This document shows positions 18,235 to 26,462 of a DNA stretch of 64,000 nt, one piece after another. The position numbers were made by a program, and so were the translations under genes. Each line of letters starts with the position of its first letter. Position 1 is the first letter of the stretch. Source of the stretch: Henriciella sp. (GTDB lineage Bacteria > Pseudomonadota > Alphaproteobacteria > Caulobacterales > Hyphomonadaceae). The stretch covers positions 1-64,000 of the forward strand of contig JAQWGO010000015.1 in NCBI GenBank assembly GCA_029238175.1, written 5' to 3'. The notes below the pieces were generated by a model. That model worked only from the letters and a program-made list of their open reading frames with translations, was not told the origin of the DNA and made no database searches.

Positions 18235-19155
18235 ATGTTAAATCCCATCCGCCTTATGATACTTGCTGCCTCAGTTCTAATGATGGCTACACTTTCCTCG
18301 CTCGGAAAAACGGATGCGCAAAGCCTTTCAAACCTAAGGGCTGACTGCGCCAGAGGTGACGCTGCGGCGTGTAACGACCTTGGTTACAGCCTAAACAAAG
18401 GCGATAAAGGCGAATTGAACTATGAAGCTGCACGCGTCGCGTTCAGCGCCAGTTGCCTGAATGGAAACAGACTTGGCTGTTACGAAAAGGGCGTCATGCA
18501 GCATAAAGCGCGGGGCGGTGCAAAAGATCTTCGCGGCGCGCGGATATCCTACAATAAGGCTTGCGATTTGGGGCTGGCTTCTGCTTGCAGCAACCTCGGG
18601 GTGCTCTACAAAAATGGTTTGGGCGGGCCCGTAGATGTCACCAAAGGCGCAGAACTTTACGGCAAAGCCTGCGCCGGCGGTGAACACTTATCTTGTCACA
18701 ATCTTGGCCTGATGCAGGTGGCTGGAAAAGCCATCCCGGAAAATCTAGCCGGTGCGCGCCAGAACTTTGCGACCGGGTGCAATGGTGGATACGGTGAGTC
18801 CTGCTACATGCTGGGACTGATGCAAACCAGTGGCGAAGGCGGCGCAGAAAACGCGGCAGCTGGCATTGCAAGCTTCAAATTGGCCTGCGAGCGCAATCAC
18901 CGTGAAAGCTGCGTCAACGCTTGGGCTGGCTATTATATGGGCGAAACCGTCACCAAAGACCAAAACACAGCGCGCGTTCTCGCCAAAAAGGGCTGTGACA
19001 TGATGGATGCAACAGCCTGCGGCATCTATGGCTACATGCAAACTGAAGGCGAAGGCGGCGCGAAAGATGTCGCCGCTGGAAAAGCCAGCTTCACACAAGC
19101 CTGCAACCTCGGCGATCAGGAAGCCTGCAGCGCACTGGCGGCAGATGCGGGCTAA
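18235..19155 (+). CDS. secreted Sel1-like repeat protein with paired cysteines
   Basis: 306 residues with a signal peptide (cut near 29, after TDAQS). The mature part is about seven Sel1/TPR-like repeats of 36-38 residues, each with two Cys roughly 8 apart (for example CARGDAAAC, CLNGNRLGC, CDLGLASAC, CAGGEHLSC, CNGGYGESC, CERNHRESC, CNLGDQEAC). This is the pattern of helicobacter cysteine-rich (Hcp) proteins, in which each repeat is closed by a disulfide. Likely a periplasmic protein-binding scaffold; partner unknown. The methionine sulfoxide reductase gene follows on the same strand. Confidence 0.85.
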   Translation: MLNPIRLMILAASVLMMATLSSLGKTDAQSLSNLRADCARGDAAACNDLGYSLNKGDKGELNYEAARVAFSASCLNGNRLGCYEKGVMQHKARGGAKDLRGARISYNKACDLGLASACSNLGVLYKNGLGGPVDVTKGAELYGKACAGGEHLSCHNLGLMQVAGKAIPENLAGARQNFATGCNGGYGESCYMLGLMQTSGEGGAENAAAGIASFKLACERNHRESCVNAWAGYYMGETVTKDQNTARVLAKKGCDMMDATACGIYGYMQTEGEGGAKDVAAGKASFTQACNLGDQEACSALAADAG

Positions 19156-19212
19156 GTTTGAAGCTTGCCCCTGCTGGCCCTATATTGCCAGTAGAGACAA
19201 GGAGCCTTCCGC

Positions 19213-19620
19213 ATGGCCATTACGAAGATCAAGCGCACAAATGACGAGTGGCGAAAGCTGCTAACACCAGAACAGTTTCAGGTTGGCGTCAAAGAAGGCA
19301 CTGAGCGCCCTTTCACACCCGGCAGTCATGACGATGAAAAACGCCCAGGCGTCTTTCATTGCGTTGGCTGTGATACGCCGCTTTGGTCGATGGACCATAA
19401 GTTCAATAGTGGCACAGGCTGGCCCAGCTTCTTTCAGCCGATCAATGATGAAGTCGTCGAAGTCAAGACTGACTTCAAATTGGTCTACCCGCGCAAAGAA
19501 TGTCACTGCACCACCTGCGGCCTGCACATGGGACACGTCTTCAAAGATGGCCCGCCCCCAACCGGACAGCGTTGGTGCATCAATGGCGTTGTTTTGAAGT
19601 TTGTCCCAAGTGAGGCCTAA
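19213..19620 (+). CDS. msrB: peptide-methionine (R)-S-oxide reductase
   Basis: Reduces methionine-R-sulfoxide in proteins. 135 residues with the full MsrB pattern: the zinc Cys pairs CVGC and CTTC, SGTGWPSFFQPI, KECHCTTCGLHMGHVF, and the catalytic Cys in GQRWCINGVVLKF. No signal peptide, so cytoplasmic. AAGGAG lies 6-7 bases before the ATG. Confidence 0.96.
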   Translation: MAITKIKRTNDEWRKLLTPEQFQVGVKEGTERPFTPGSHDDEKRPGVFHCVGCDTPLWSMDHKFNSGTGWPSFFQPINDEVVEVKTDFKLVYPRKECHCTTCGLHMGHVFKDGPPPTGQRWCINGVVLKFVPSEA

Positions 19621-19685
19621 TTCACCCTAGACTAATCAGAGCGCATGGTTAACTTGCCGCTATTCGATAAATAGCGGAGTTCCCC

Positions 19686-21935
19686 ATGCGTCTCTCATTT
19701 TTGCTTGCCAGCGCCGCAAGCGTCGCCTTGATTACAGGCTGTACGACCACCCAAACATCATCAGAACCTCTGGCACCAGCCGTTGCGGATACGCCGCCGC
19801 CGCTTGCCGAAGCGAAAGTAGACACAGTGAAATTAGTCCCGCCTGTCGCCAAACGCGAACTTAAAACAATCGAACAAGTGGGCCGTACGCGCGTCGATCC
19901 TTACAACTGGATGAAGGACGAGAATTGGCAAGACGTTATGAAGGACCCAACCGTCTTGCGCGCCGATATCCGTGAATATCTAGAGGCTGAAAACGCTTTC
20001 ACAAAAACCAAGATGGAAGAGCCGCTAGAGGCCCTAAAGACTGAGCTATTCGAAGAGATGCGCGGCCGCATCAAAGAAGATGACCAGTCCCTGCCGAACG
20101 TTGATGGCCCTTATGCCTATCTAACCCGCTACCGCACAGGCGGTGAATATCCAATCTTCACCCGCAAACCAGCCGCAGAGGTGTACAATACCGAAGCTGA
20201 AGACACGATCCTACTCGACGGTGACGCGATGGGTGAAGGCAAAGCCTATTTCTCCTTCGGTGGTATCGGCCATTCACCAAACCATAAGCTGGTTGCATAT
20301 TCATATGACGATCAGGGTTCTGAAATCTACGACGTAAAATTCCGTGACGTTGAAACCGGAAAAGACCTTCCAGACGTCGTCAAAGGCACGACCGGGGATT
20401 TCACATGGTCTGAAAATAATGACGCGGTCTACTGGGTTGAGCGGGATGAGAATGGTCGCCCCGTCGCCGTTCACCGCTACCAAATTGGCGGTGATGGCAC
20501 ATCTACTGAAATCTTCCGCGAAGAAGATCCAGGCTTCTTCGTCAATGTCGGAAAATCTCAGTCCGGCAAATATATCTTCATCTCATCGGGATCGCACACA
20601 ACGTCTGAAGTCCGCTTCTTCGCTGCCGATAGCACTGATCCAAAGCCGCAACTGATCTCTGCGCGGGAAACCGATCTTGAGTATAGCGTTGAACATTGGG
20701 GCGATGATTTCGTCATCTCTACCAATGCTGACGACTCAGTCGACTTCAAGATCGTAACAGCGCCGATCGCTAATCCGGGCCGTGAAAACTGGAGCGACCT
20801 GGTTCCGCATGCTTCGGGCACATTGATCTTGGACATGGAAGTGCTTGCTGGGCATCTTGTTCGACTGGAGCGTAATGAAGGCCTGCCGCGGATTGTTGTT
20901 CGTACAACAGATGGCGCTGAAAATACGATCTCATTTGACGAAGCGGCATACGATCTCGGCATGTCGACGGGGTATGATTACGATACGACCAGTATCCGTA
21001 TCGATTATTCATCACCGTCCACACCAGAGCAGGTCTATGACTATGATCTGGTGACCCAAGAACGCGTCCTTCGCAAAGAACAAGAAGTACCGTCTGGCCA
21101 CGACCGCACTGACTATGTCGTTGAGCGTATCATGGCGCCGGCCCGCGACGGCGAAACTGTGCCTGTCACGATCCTCCGCCATAAAGATACGCCCGTCGAT
21201 GGCAGCGCCCCAATGCTGCTTTATGGTTACGGCTCTTATGGCAGCACGATCTCTGCGCGCTTCCGCACAACACCGCTTGCACTGGCCGATCGCGGCATGG
21301 TCTATGCCATCGCTCACCCGCGCGGGTCCATGGCGAAGGGCTATCAATGGTATCTTGATGGCAAGCTGAAGAAGAAAGAAAATACGTTCAACGATTACGT
21401 CGATGCGGGTCATCACCTGATCAAAGAAGGTTACTCATCGCGCGGGAATGTCGTTGGCATGGGCGGCTCAGCAGGCGGCCTATTGATGGGCGCGGTTGTG
21501 AACCAAGATCCAGAAATGTTCGCTGGGATTATTGCGGCTGTCCCGTTCGTAGATGTCATCAATACGATGTCTGACGAAAGCCTACCGCTCACACCGCCAG
21601 AATGGCCAGAATGGGGAAACCCAATCACGAGCGCTGAGGATTATGACACGATCATGGCCTACAGCCCATATGATCAGACAACGAAGATGAACTATCCAGC
21701 CATGCTCATCACGGGCGGCCTTTCTGATCCACGCGTGACCTATTGGGAGCCTAGTAAATGGGCCGCTAAATTGCGCTATGAGGCCCCTGAAGCTGGCCCA
21801 TACTTCCTGCGCATCAACATGGATGCCGGTCATGGCGGCGCATCTGGCCGCTTCGAAGGTCTGAAAGAAACAGCACTTGAGTTTGCATTTGCACTCTCTG
21901 TCGTTGGCAAAGCAGGCGATATCGAACTGGACTAA
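19686..21935 (+). CDS. S9 family peptidase, oligopeptidase B/prolyl oligopeptidase-like lipoprotein
   Basis: 749-residue serine peptidase. A lipobox (ITGC, Cys 19) suggests an envelope anchor, unusual since many oligopeptidases B are cytoplasmic. An N-terminal beta-propeller region, with the family stretch EMRGRIKEDDQSLP, is followed by the alpha/beta-hydrolase domain from about 485. The catalytic triad is readable: Ser in GMGGSAGGLLMG (about 593), Asp in GGLSDPRVTYWEP (about 681) and His in MDAGHGGASGRFE (about 715). It would trim short peptides. Which cleavage preference it has cannot be read here. Confidence 0.9.
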   Translation: MRLSFLLASAASVALITGCTTTQTSSEPLAPAVADTPPPLAEAKVDTVKLVPPVAKRELKTIEQVGRTRVDPYNWMKDENWQDVMKDPTVLRADIREYLEAENAFTKTKMEEPLEALKTELFEEMRGRIKEDDQSLPNVDGPYAYLTRYRTGGEYPIFTRKPAAEVYNTEAEDTILLDGDAMGEGKAYFSFGGIGHSPNHKLVAYSYDDQGSEIYDVKFRDVETGKDLPDVVKGTTGDFTWSENNDAVYWVERDENGRPVAVHRYQIGGDGTSTEIFREEDPGFFVNVGKSQSGKYIFISSGSHTTSEVRFFAADSTDPKPQLISARETDLEYSVEHWGDDFVISTNADDSVDFKIVTAPIANPGRENWSDLVPHASGTLILDMEVLAGHLVRLERNEGLPRIVVRTTDGAENTISFDEAAYDLGMSTGYDYDTTSIRIDYSSPSTPEQVYDYDLVTQERVLRKEQEVPSGHDRTDYVVERIMAPARDGETVPVTILRHKDTPVDGSAPMLLYGYGSYGSTISARFRTTPLALADRGMVYAIAHPRGSMAKGYQWYLDGKLKKKENTFNDYVDAGHHLIKEGYSSRGNVVGMGGSAGGLLMGAVVNQDPEMFAGIIAAVPFVDVINTMSDESLPLTPPEWPEWGNPITSAEDYDTIMAYSPYDQTTKMNYPAMLITGGLSDPRVTYWEPSKWAAKLRYEAPEAGPYFLRINMDAGHGGASGRFEGLKETALEFAFALSVVGKAGDIELD

Positions 21936-21962
21936 ACTCCGCGTTTAGAATAACTGACATTA

Positions 21963-21998
21963 GGCCAGCTCCGCACTTTGCGGGGCTGGCCTTTTCTT
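21963..21998 (+). terminator. rho-independent terminator after the S9 peptidase
   Basis: GGCCAGCTCCGCA and TGCGGGGCTGGCC form a strong stem (one mismatch-like G:T) around a CTT loop, followed by TTTTCTTT. Confidence 0.9.
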
Positions 21999-22023
21999 TG
22001 GGCAACCACACGGAACCCGCGCC

Positions 22024-23139
22024 ATGACCCACACGATGTCCGGTATTCTAGACAGCCACACCGTGGCCACCCGCAACTCTGAAACCCGGCTCTGGCTAAT
22101 CGATGCCATGCAACGGATCGAAGCTGACTATAATCGTTCATCCGATACGCACCTGCACAAGCTCGATATTGGCGGCCTAGATGGCATCAACATCTACCTC
22201 AAAGACGAAGCTATTCACCCGACGGGCAGCTTAAAGCACCGCCTAGCGAGATCGCTCATTCTCTATGGCCTTTGCGGCGGTCGGATTGGGCCAAAGACGA
22301 CATTGATCGAAGCCTCGTCCGGCAGCACCGCTGTTTCCGAAAGCTATTTCGCCAAGCTTCTCGGCCTGCCCTTCATCGCTGTCGTTCCGAAAGGGACTTC
22401 ACCTGAAAAGCTATCCGAAATCACCCGCTATGGCGGGCGCGCCGTCGAGGTCGAACCGGGTGAAATTTACACTGAAGCTGCGCGCCTAGAGGCTGAAACA
22501 GGTGGCTATTATCTGGACCAGTTCACCAATGCTGAGCGTGCCACTGATTGGCGAAGCAATAACAATATTGCCGAGAGTTTGCTGCAGCAAATGGAGTTGG
22601 AACCGCACCCTGTCCCAGACTGGATCGTCGTTGGCGCTGGAACCGGCGGCACGTCCGCCACAATCGGCCGCTATTTACGCTACCGATCAGAGACTTACGC
22701 AACCACGCGCGTCTGCGTGGCCGATCCAGAAAACTCCGTATTCTTTGAGGGCTTCAAGACCGACGACGAAACCCTCACCGCGTGTTGCCGCTCACGCATT
22801 GAAGGCGTTGGCCGTCCGCGTATGGAGCCATCGTTCATTCGCCCCGTCATTGATCGCATGTTGAAAATTTCAGACGCTGCCAGCATTACAACCATGCGCT
22901 GGCTAAAAGACCGGACGGGTCGCCGCTTTGGCCCGTCTACGGGATTGAACGTCTATGCTTCACTGAAACTCGCGCTCGAAATGCAGCATGAAGGGCGCGA
23001 GGGCAGCATCGTCACGCTGATCTGCGACAATGGTAATCGCTACGAGGACAGCTGCTATAATGATGAGTGGCTAGCATCCCACGGCATAGATATCAGCCCG
23101 CACTTTAATTGCCTCAAGGCTTTCGAACCCAAGCCATAA
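22024..23139 (+). CDS. PLP-dependent cysteine synthase-family enzyme (possible cysteine desulfhydrase)
   Basis: 371 residues of the fold-type II PLP family. The cofactor Lys is in HPTGSLKHRLARSL (about 72), the substrate loop SSGSTAVSESYFAK follows, and the phosphate-binding loop is GAGTGGTSATIGRYLR. A C-terminal stretch with ICDNGNRYEDSCYND resembles the Cds1-type cysteine desulfhydrases of mycobacteria more than CysK or CysM; that resemblance is from memory. It may release sulfide from cysteine or make cysteine. ATG codons at 22024 and 22036 are both possible. Convergent with the thiolase across a shared terminator. Confidence 0.8.
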   Translation: MTHTMSGILDSHTVATRNSETRLWLIDAMQRIEADYNRSSDTHLHKLDIGGLDGINIYLKDEAIHPTGSLKHRLARSLILYGLCGGRIGPKTTLIEASSGSTAVSESYFAKLLGLPFIAVVPKGTSPEKLSEITRYGGRAVEVEPGEIYTEAARLEAETGGYYLDQFTNAERATDWRSNNNIAESLLQQMELEPHPVPDWIVVGAGTGGTSATIGRYLRYRSETYATTRVCVADPENSVFFEGFKTDDETLTACCRSRIEGVGRPRMEPSFIRPVIDRMLKISDAASITTMRWLKDRTGRRFGPSTGLNVYASLKLALEMQHEGREGSIVTLICDNGNRYEDSCYNDEWLASHGIDISPHFNCLKAFEPKP

Positions 23140-23169
23140 AAAAGCCCCGACCAAATGGTCGGGGCTTTT
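23138..23169. terminator. bidirectional terminator between convergent genes
   Basis: AAAAAAGCCCCGACC and GGTCGGGGCTTTT are inverse complements around AAAT. A-tract and T-tract on either side let it stop transcription of the PLP enzyme gene (plus strand) and of the thiolase gene (minus strand). Confidence 0.92.
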
Positions 23170-23190
23170 CTAATTCAGTTTAGCGTTGGC

Positions 23191-24399
23191 TTAGCTGTAG
23201 ATCTCAAACAGACCTGCTGCGCCCATACCGCCACCGATACACATGGTGACAACGCCCCATTTTGCACCGCGGCGCTTACCTTCAAGAAGGATAGACCCTG
23301 TGCAACGTGCGCCAGTCATACCGAATGGGTGACCGATAGAGATCGATCCGCCGTTCACATTATACTTCTCAGGATCGATACCGAGACGATCACGTGAGTA
23401 GAGGCATTGTGAAGCGAACGCTTCGTTCAGTTCCCAAAGATCAATGTCGTCTACAGTTAGACCGTGACGCTCAAGCAGGCGAGGCACAGCAAACACTGGA
23501 CCGATACCCATTTCGTCAGGATCACAACCCGCGACGTTGAAACCAGCGAAACGGCCAAGCGGCTCAATGTTACGCTTCGCAGCTTCAGCCGCTTCCATCA
23601 CCACAACCGCAGCAGCACCATCAGATAGCTGAGACGCGTTACCGGCCGTGATATACTTGCCTTCTTTGATGACCTGACCGCCATTGAAGACAGGCTTTAG
23701 GCCAGCAAGTGTTTCAGCGGTCGTGCCTGGGCGATTACATTCGTCACGGTCACAAACAACGTCCTGATAAGACTCTTTGCCAGTGGCTTTGTCGAACAAT
23801 TTCATGCGCGTGCTAAGTGGCGCAATCTCTTCAGCCATGTAGCCTTTTTTCTGGAACTCAGCTGTACGGCGCTGTGATTCAGCAGAATACTCATCCTGCG
23901 CTTCACGGCTAACACCGTAACGGTCAGCAACGATTTCAGCCGTTTCGATCATCGTCATCCAAATCGCTGGGTGCATGCTCATCAGCTGGTCTTCTGTGTA
24001 GCGGTGCAGGTTCATGTGACCCGAACGCGATACAAGAGACAGGCTTTCAACGCCGCCGCCGATGGCAACAGAAGCGCCTTCAGCTGTCACAGTGTGCGCC
24101 GCGTTGGCAATTGCCTGCAGACCTGAAGAACAGAAACGGTTGATTGTCGCGCCTGCAGTTGTGGTTGGGCAACCGGCCCAGAGTGCTGCGTTACGCGCCA
24201 CATTGTGACCTGTCGCGCCTTCTGGCTGTGCAGAACCAAGATAAACATCTTCTACTTCGGCGGCTTCGATACCAGCGCGCGCAATGGCGTGCTTGATGGC
24301 GTGACCAGCCATTGTGATACCATGGGTATCGTTGAGCGAGCCGCGGCCCGTCTTTGCAAGGCCCGTGCGGGCGGTGGATACGATTACGGCTTCGCGCAT
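23191..24399 (-). CDS. thiolase (acetyl-CoA acyltransferase)
   Basis: 402-residue thiolase, acting in beta-oxidation or in acetoacetyl-CoA formation. The active-site Cys90 is in [15 protein letters not shown]; the C-terminal catalytic His is in [10 protein letters not shown] (about 359) and the second Cys in [10 protein letters not shown] (about 387). The ATG at 24399 begins the canonical [16 protein letters not shown] and has GGGAG upstream; an earlier in-frame ATG adds 12 unconserved residues. No fadB-like partner is adjacent. A TTACGT/ACGTAA dyad sits 68 bases before the start. Biosynthetic versus degradative class is not settled by sequence reading. Confidence 0.93.
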   Translation of the reverse strand: MREAVIVSTARTGLAKTGRGSLNDTHGITMAGHAIKHAIARAGIEAAEVEDVYLGSAQPEGATGHNVARNAALWAGCPTTTAGATINRFCSSGLQAIANAAHTVTAEGASVAIGGGVESLSLVSRSGHMNLHRYTEDQLMSMHPAIWMTMIETAEIVADRYGVSREAQDEYSAESQRRTAEFQKKGYMAEEIAPLSTRMKLFDKATGKESYQDVVCDRDECNRPGTTAETLAGLKPVFNGGQVIKEGKYITAGNASQLSDGAAAVVVMEAAEAAKRNIEPLGRFAGFNVAGCDPDEMGIGPVFAVPRLLERHGLTVDDIDLWELNEAFASQCLYSRDRLGIDPEKYNVNGGSISIGHPFGMTGARCTGSILLEGKRRGAKWGVVTMCIGGGMGAAGLFEIYS

Positions 24400-24466
24400 A
24401 AGTAACTCCCGTTGGTGTGCTATGTTGCGGTGCACCCTACCTGCGCGAGCGGCATCGCGCTAGGGG

Positions 24467-24480
24467 TTACGTTGACGTAA
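24467..24480. promoter_or_regulatory. TTACGT-N2-ACGTAA palindrome, MerR-type operator candidate
   Basis: TTACGTTGACGTAA is a perfect dyad with a 2-base centre in the gap between the divergent thiolase (68 bases to its ATG) and the Kbp gene (81 bases). The shape matches operators of MerR-family regulators such as LiuR of branched-chain acyl-CoA degradation, as recalled. No regulator gene is adjacent. Confidence 0.45.
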
Positions 24481-24560
24481 GGTGGAACGACGTCGCGGAA
24501 ACCCCTTCACGAATCCGGGAGATATGCTTAGCGTCGCGTTTCACAAAGGGAGAGAAGACT

Positions 24561-25019
24561 ATGGGACTATTCAAATTCGCCATGAAAAAGGGCAAGGAAA
24601 TCATTGCCGACCGTAATACGGTGGCGGCGAAAGCTATCAAAAAAGAGGTTGAAGACCTCGGCCTCGATGATGATCTAGGCGGCGATTTCCGCGTTATCGT
24701 TGATGGCAAAACAGCAAGAATTGAAGGCAAAGTTCCGGATCAGGCGACAAAAGAGAAAATCATTCTTGCCGCTGGCAACATTCACGGCATTGGTGAAGTC
24801 GATGACACGATGAAAGTCGCATCAAAAGCAAAAGTCGAAGAAGCGGTTTTCTATACTGTCAAATCAGGTGACAGCCTGTCAAAAATTGCAAAGAAACACT
24901 ATGGCGACGCCATGCGTTACCCAGACATTTTCGACGCAAACACCCCAATGCTAAAGCATCCAGATAAAATTTACCCGGGCCAAGTCCTTCGAATTCCGGG
25001 CGCAACTATGAAAGCATAA
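24561..25019 (+). CDS. kbp: BON-LysM potassium-binding protein homologue (YgaU/Kbp)
   Basis: 152 residues, close in length and layout to E. coli Kbp (YgaU), a cytoplasmic potassium sensor protein. The N-terminus is MGLFKFAMKKGKEI, a BON domain follows (about 45-90, with KEKIILAAGNIHGIGEVDD), then a LysM domain (about 100-148, with FYTVKSGDSLSKIAKKHYG and PDKIYPGQVLRIPG). There is no signal peptide, as in Kbp. AAAGGGAG lies before the ATG at 24561; upstream ATG codons in frame add a basic leader lacking conservation. Confidence 0.9.
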   Translation: MGLFKFAMKKGKEIIADRNTVAAKAIKKEVEDLGLDDDLGGDFRVIVDGKTARIEGKVPDQATKEKIILAAGNIHGIGEVDDTMKVASKAKVEEAVFYTVKSGDSLSKIAKKHYGDAMRYPDIFDANTPMLKHPDKIYPGQVLRIPGATMKA

Positions 25020-25050
25020 CCCCATGTTCACACCCGCCTTTGCCTAGCTG

Positions 25051-25533
25051 ATGGCTCAGTATACACAGTGGCAGAATAACAGTCTTTATACGGCAGCGGG
25101 AACGATAAATGATGAGGCCCGGCGACTCGATCGCGGGGCCTTTTTCAATTCAATCCATGAGACGCTCGCCCACATTGTTTGGGCTGATCAAATCTGGCTT
25201 AGCCGATTTGAGGGCTGCGACGCGCCAGAAGGCGGCATCAACGAGTCAGCTTCCCGGTTTGAGTCTTGGGACGATCTAACCGCTGCTCGTCTAGACATGG
25301 ATCAGCTGATTTTAGCTTGGGCCGACAAACTCACGCCTGACGCACTAACCGGCGACATGACATGGTTTTCAGGGGCGGCAGGAAAAGAGATTACACGCCC
25401 CCGCTGGCTTCTCATCCAACAAATGTTCAATCACGGTACCCATCACCGGGGACAAGTTCACGCCATGTTGACTGCCGCTGGTGCAAAACCAGAAGACACA
25501 GACGTCCCTTTCATGCCATCTCTAGACGCCTGA
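25051..25533 (+). CDS. DinB family protein
   Basis: 160-residue four-helix bundle of the DinB/YfiT group. The three metal-ligand histidines of the family are visible: SIHETLAHIVWAD (about 44) and NHGTHHRGQVHAML (about 129-137). These proteins bind a divalent metal; many have unknown or thiol-transferase activity. It lies 31 bases after the Kbp gene and 15 bases before the thioredoxin-fold gene, so the three may be one unit. The start has no strong Shine-Dalgarno. Confidence 0.85.
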   Translation: MAQYTQWQNNSLYTAAGTINDEARRLDRGAFFNSIHETLAHIVWADQIWLSRFEGCDAPEGGINESASRFESWDDLTAARLDMDQLILAWADKLTPDALTGDMTWFSGAAGKEITRPRWLLIQQMFNHGTHHRGQVHAMLTAAGAKPEDTDVPFMPSLDA

Positions 25534-25548
25534 CATTAGGAGTTATCG

Positions 25549-26292
25549 ATGCGTTTTGGAATTTTGATCTCAACTTCGTTGATGAGCTTCGCCGCTTGCG
25601 CCCAAGAGACCGTCGACACAGCAGCTGAAACACTTCCACCCGAACCCACACCCATTGTGAGCGAGATTTCTGCCCCAAGCGACACGACCAAAGCAACATA
25701 CTTCATCACGCCAAACATGTCCGTGCCAGACACCGCCGATATGAGCCGCGGAGATGTCCCGCGTGATAAGTATGGCCGCCCCTATACTTATGAGCTTCTA
25801 GGTAAAGCCCTCCCCGCCTTTGCAGGCGATCTCGCGGACGGCCTATCATTCTCCTCCTCCGAGTTAGAGGGAAAGTGGACGGTGATGGAAGTCTGGGGCA
25901 TCTGGTGCCATGATAGCATGAATGACGCGAAGTATGCCGCCGCCTTGGCAACAGCCCTCGCCCAAGACCCCCAAGTCGATTTCATGTCGATCCACACGCC
26001 GCCAAATGCCGCGCAAGCCAACCGCGCGTTAAAGTCATATGTTTCAGTCGCTGCATGGTTTGAAGAGAAAGGCTATTATTTCCCGACTGTGGTTGATGAA
26101 GACGCCGCCATCCGAACAGCGCTCAAAATCAGGTGGACGCCAACCTATATCGTGGTTGCGCCTGACCTCACCGTTCAAGGATTTCGAACCGGCCTAGCGG
26201 ACGCCGATGGTGAGGCGGTTAAAGACTTTGTCCGCGACATTTCGCAGACACGCGCAATTTGGGCCGCAAACGCGCAAACCGCAGAAAAGTAA
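25549..26292 (+). CDS. thioredoxin-fold (TlpA-like) lipoprotein with a single active-site cysteine
   Basis: 247 residues. A short signal with lipobox SFAAC (Cys 17) predicts an envelope lipoprotein. A proline- and threonine-rich linker leads to a TlpA-like domain: LPAFAGDLADGLSF, then WTVMEVWGIWCHDSMNDAKY and a cis-Pro loop in RWTPTYIVVAP. The active site is WCHDS: the first Cys is present but the second is Ser, so a classical dithiol reaction is not possible. It might act through a mixed disulfide or a non-redox role. TAGGAG precedes the ATG. Confidence 0.8.
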   Translation: MRFGILISTSLMSFAACAQETVDTAAETLPPEPTPIVSEISAPSDTTKATYFITPNMSVPDTADMSRGDVPRDKYGRPYTYELLGKALPAFAGDLADGLSFSSSELEGKWTVMEVWGIWCHDSMNDAKYAAALATALAQDPQVDFMSIHTPPNAAQANRALKSYVSVAAWFEEKGYYFPTVVDEDAAIRTALKIRWTPTYIVVAPDLTVQGFRTGLADADGEAVKDFVRDISQTRAIWAANAQTAEK

Positions 26293-26320
26293 CGTTATTC
26301 AAACACCGTGTTAATGCCAG

Positions 26321-26336
26321 TCGGACGCCCGTCCGA
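26321..26336. repeat. short perfect inverted repeat between genes
   Basis: TCGGACG and CGTCCGA surround CC, 29 bases after the thioredoxin-fold gene. No T-tract follows. It may end transcription weakly or be an operator for the downstream acidic protein gene, whose ATG is 127 bases away. Confidence 0.35.
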
Positions 26337-26462
26337 ATACACCTGCTAAAACACCGTGCATAACCGTAATTTCATCAGAAAACGGCCCGGATGGCCTTTG
26401 TAAACTCGCCTGATAGAGGGTATTAACGAGGGGTAAACAACTCAACAAGGTGGACCCTTAGA

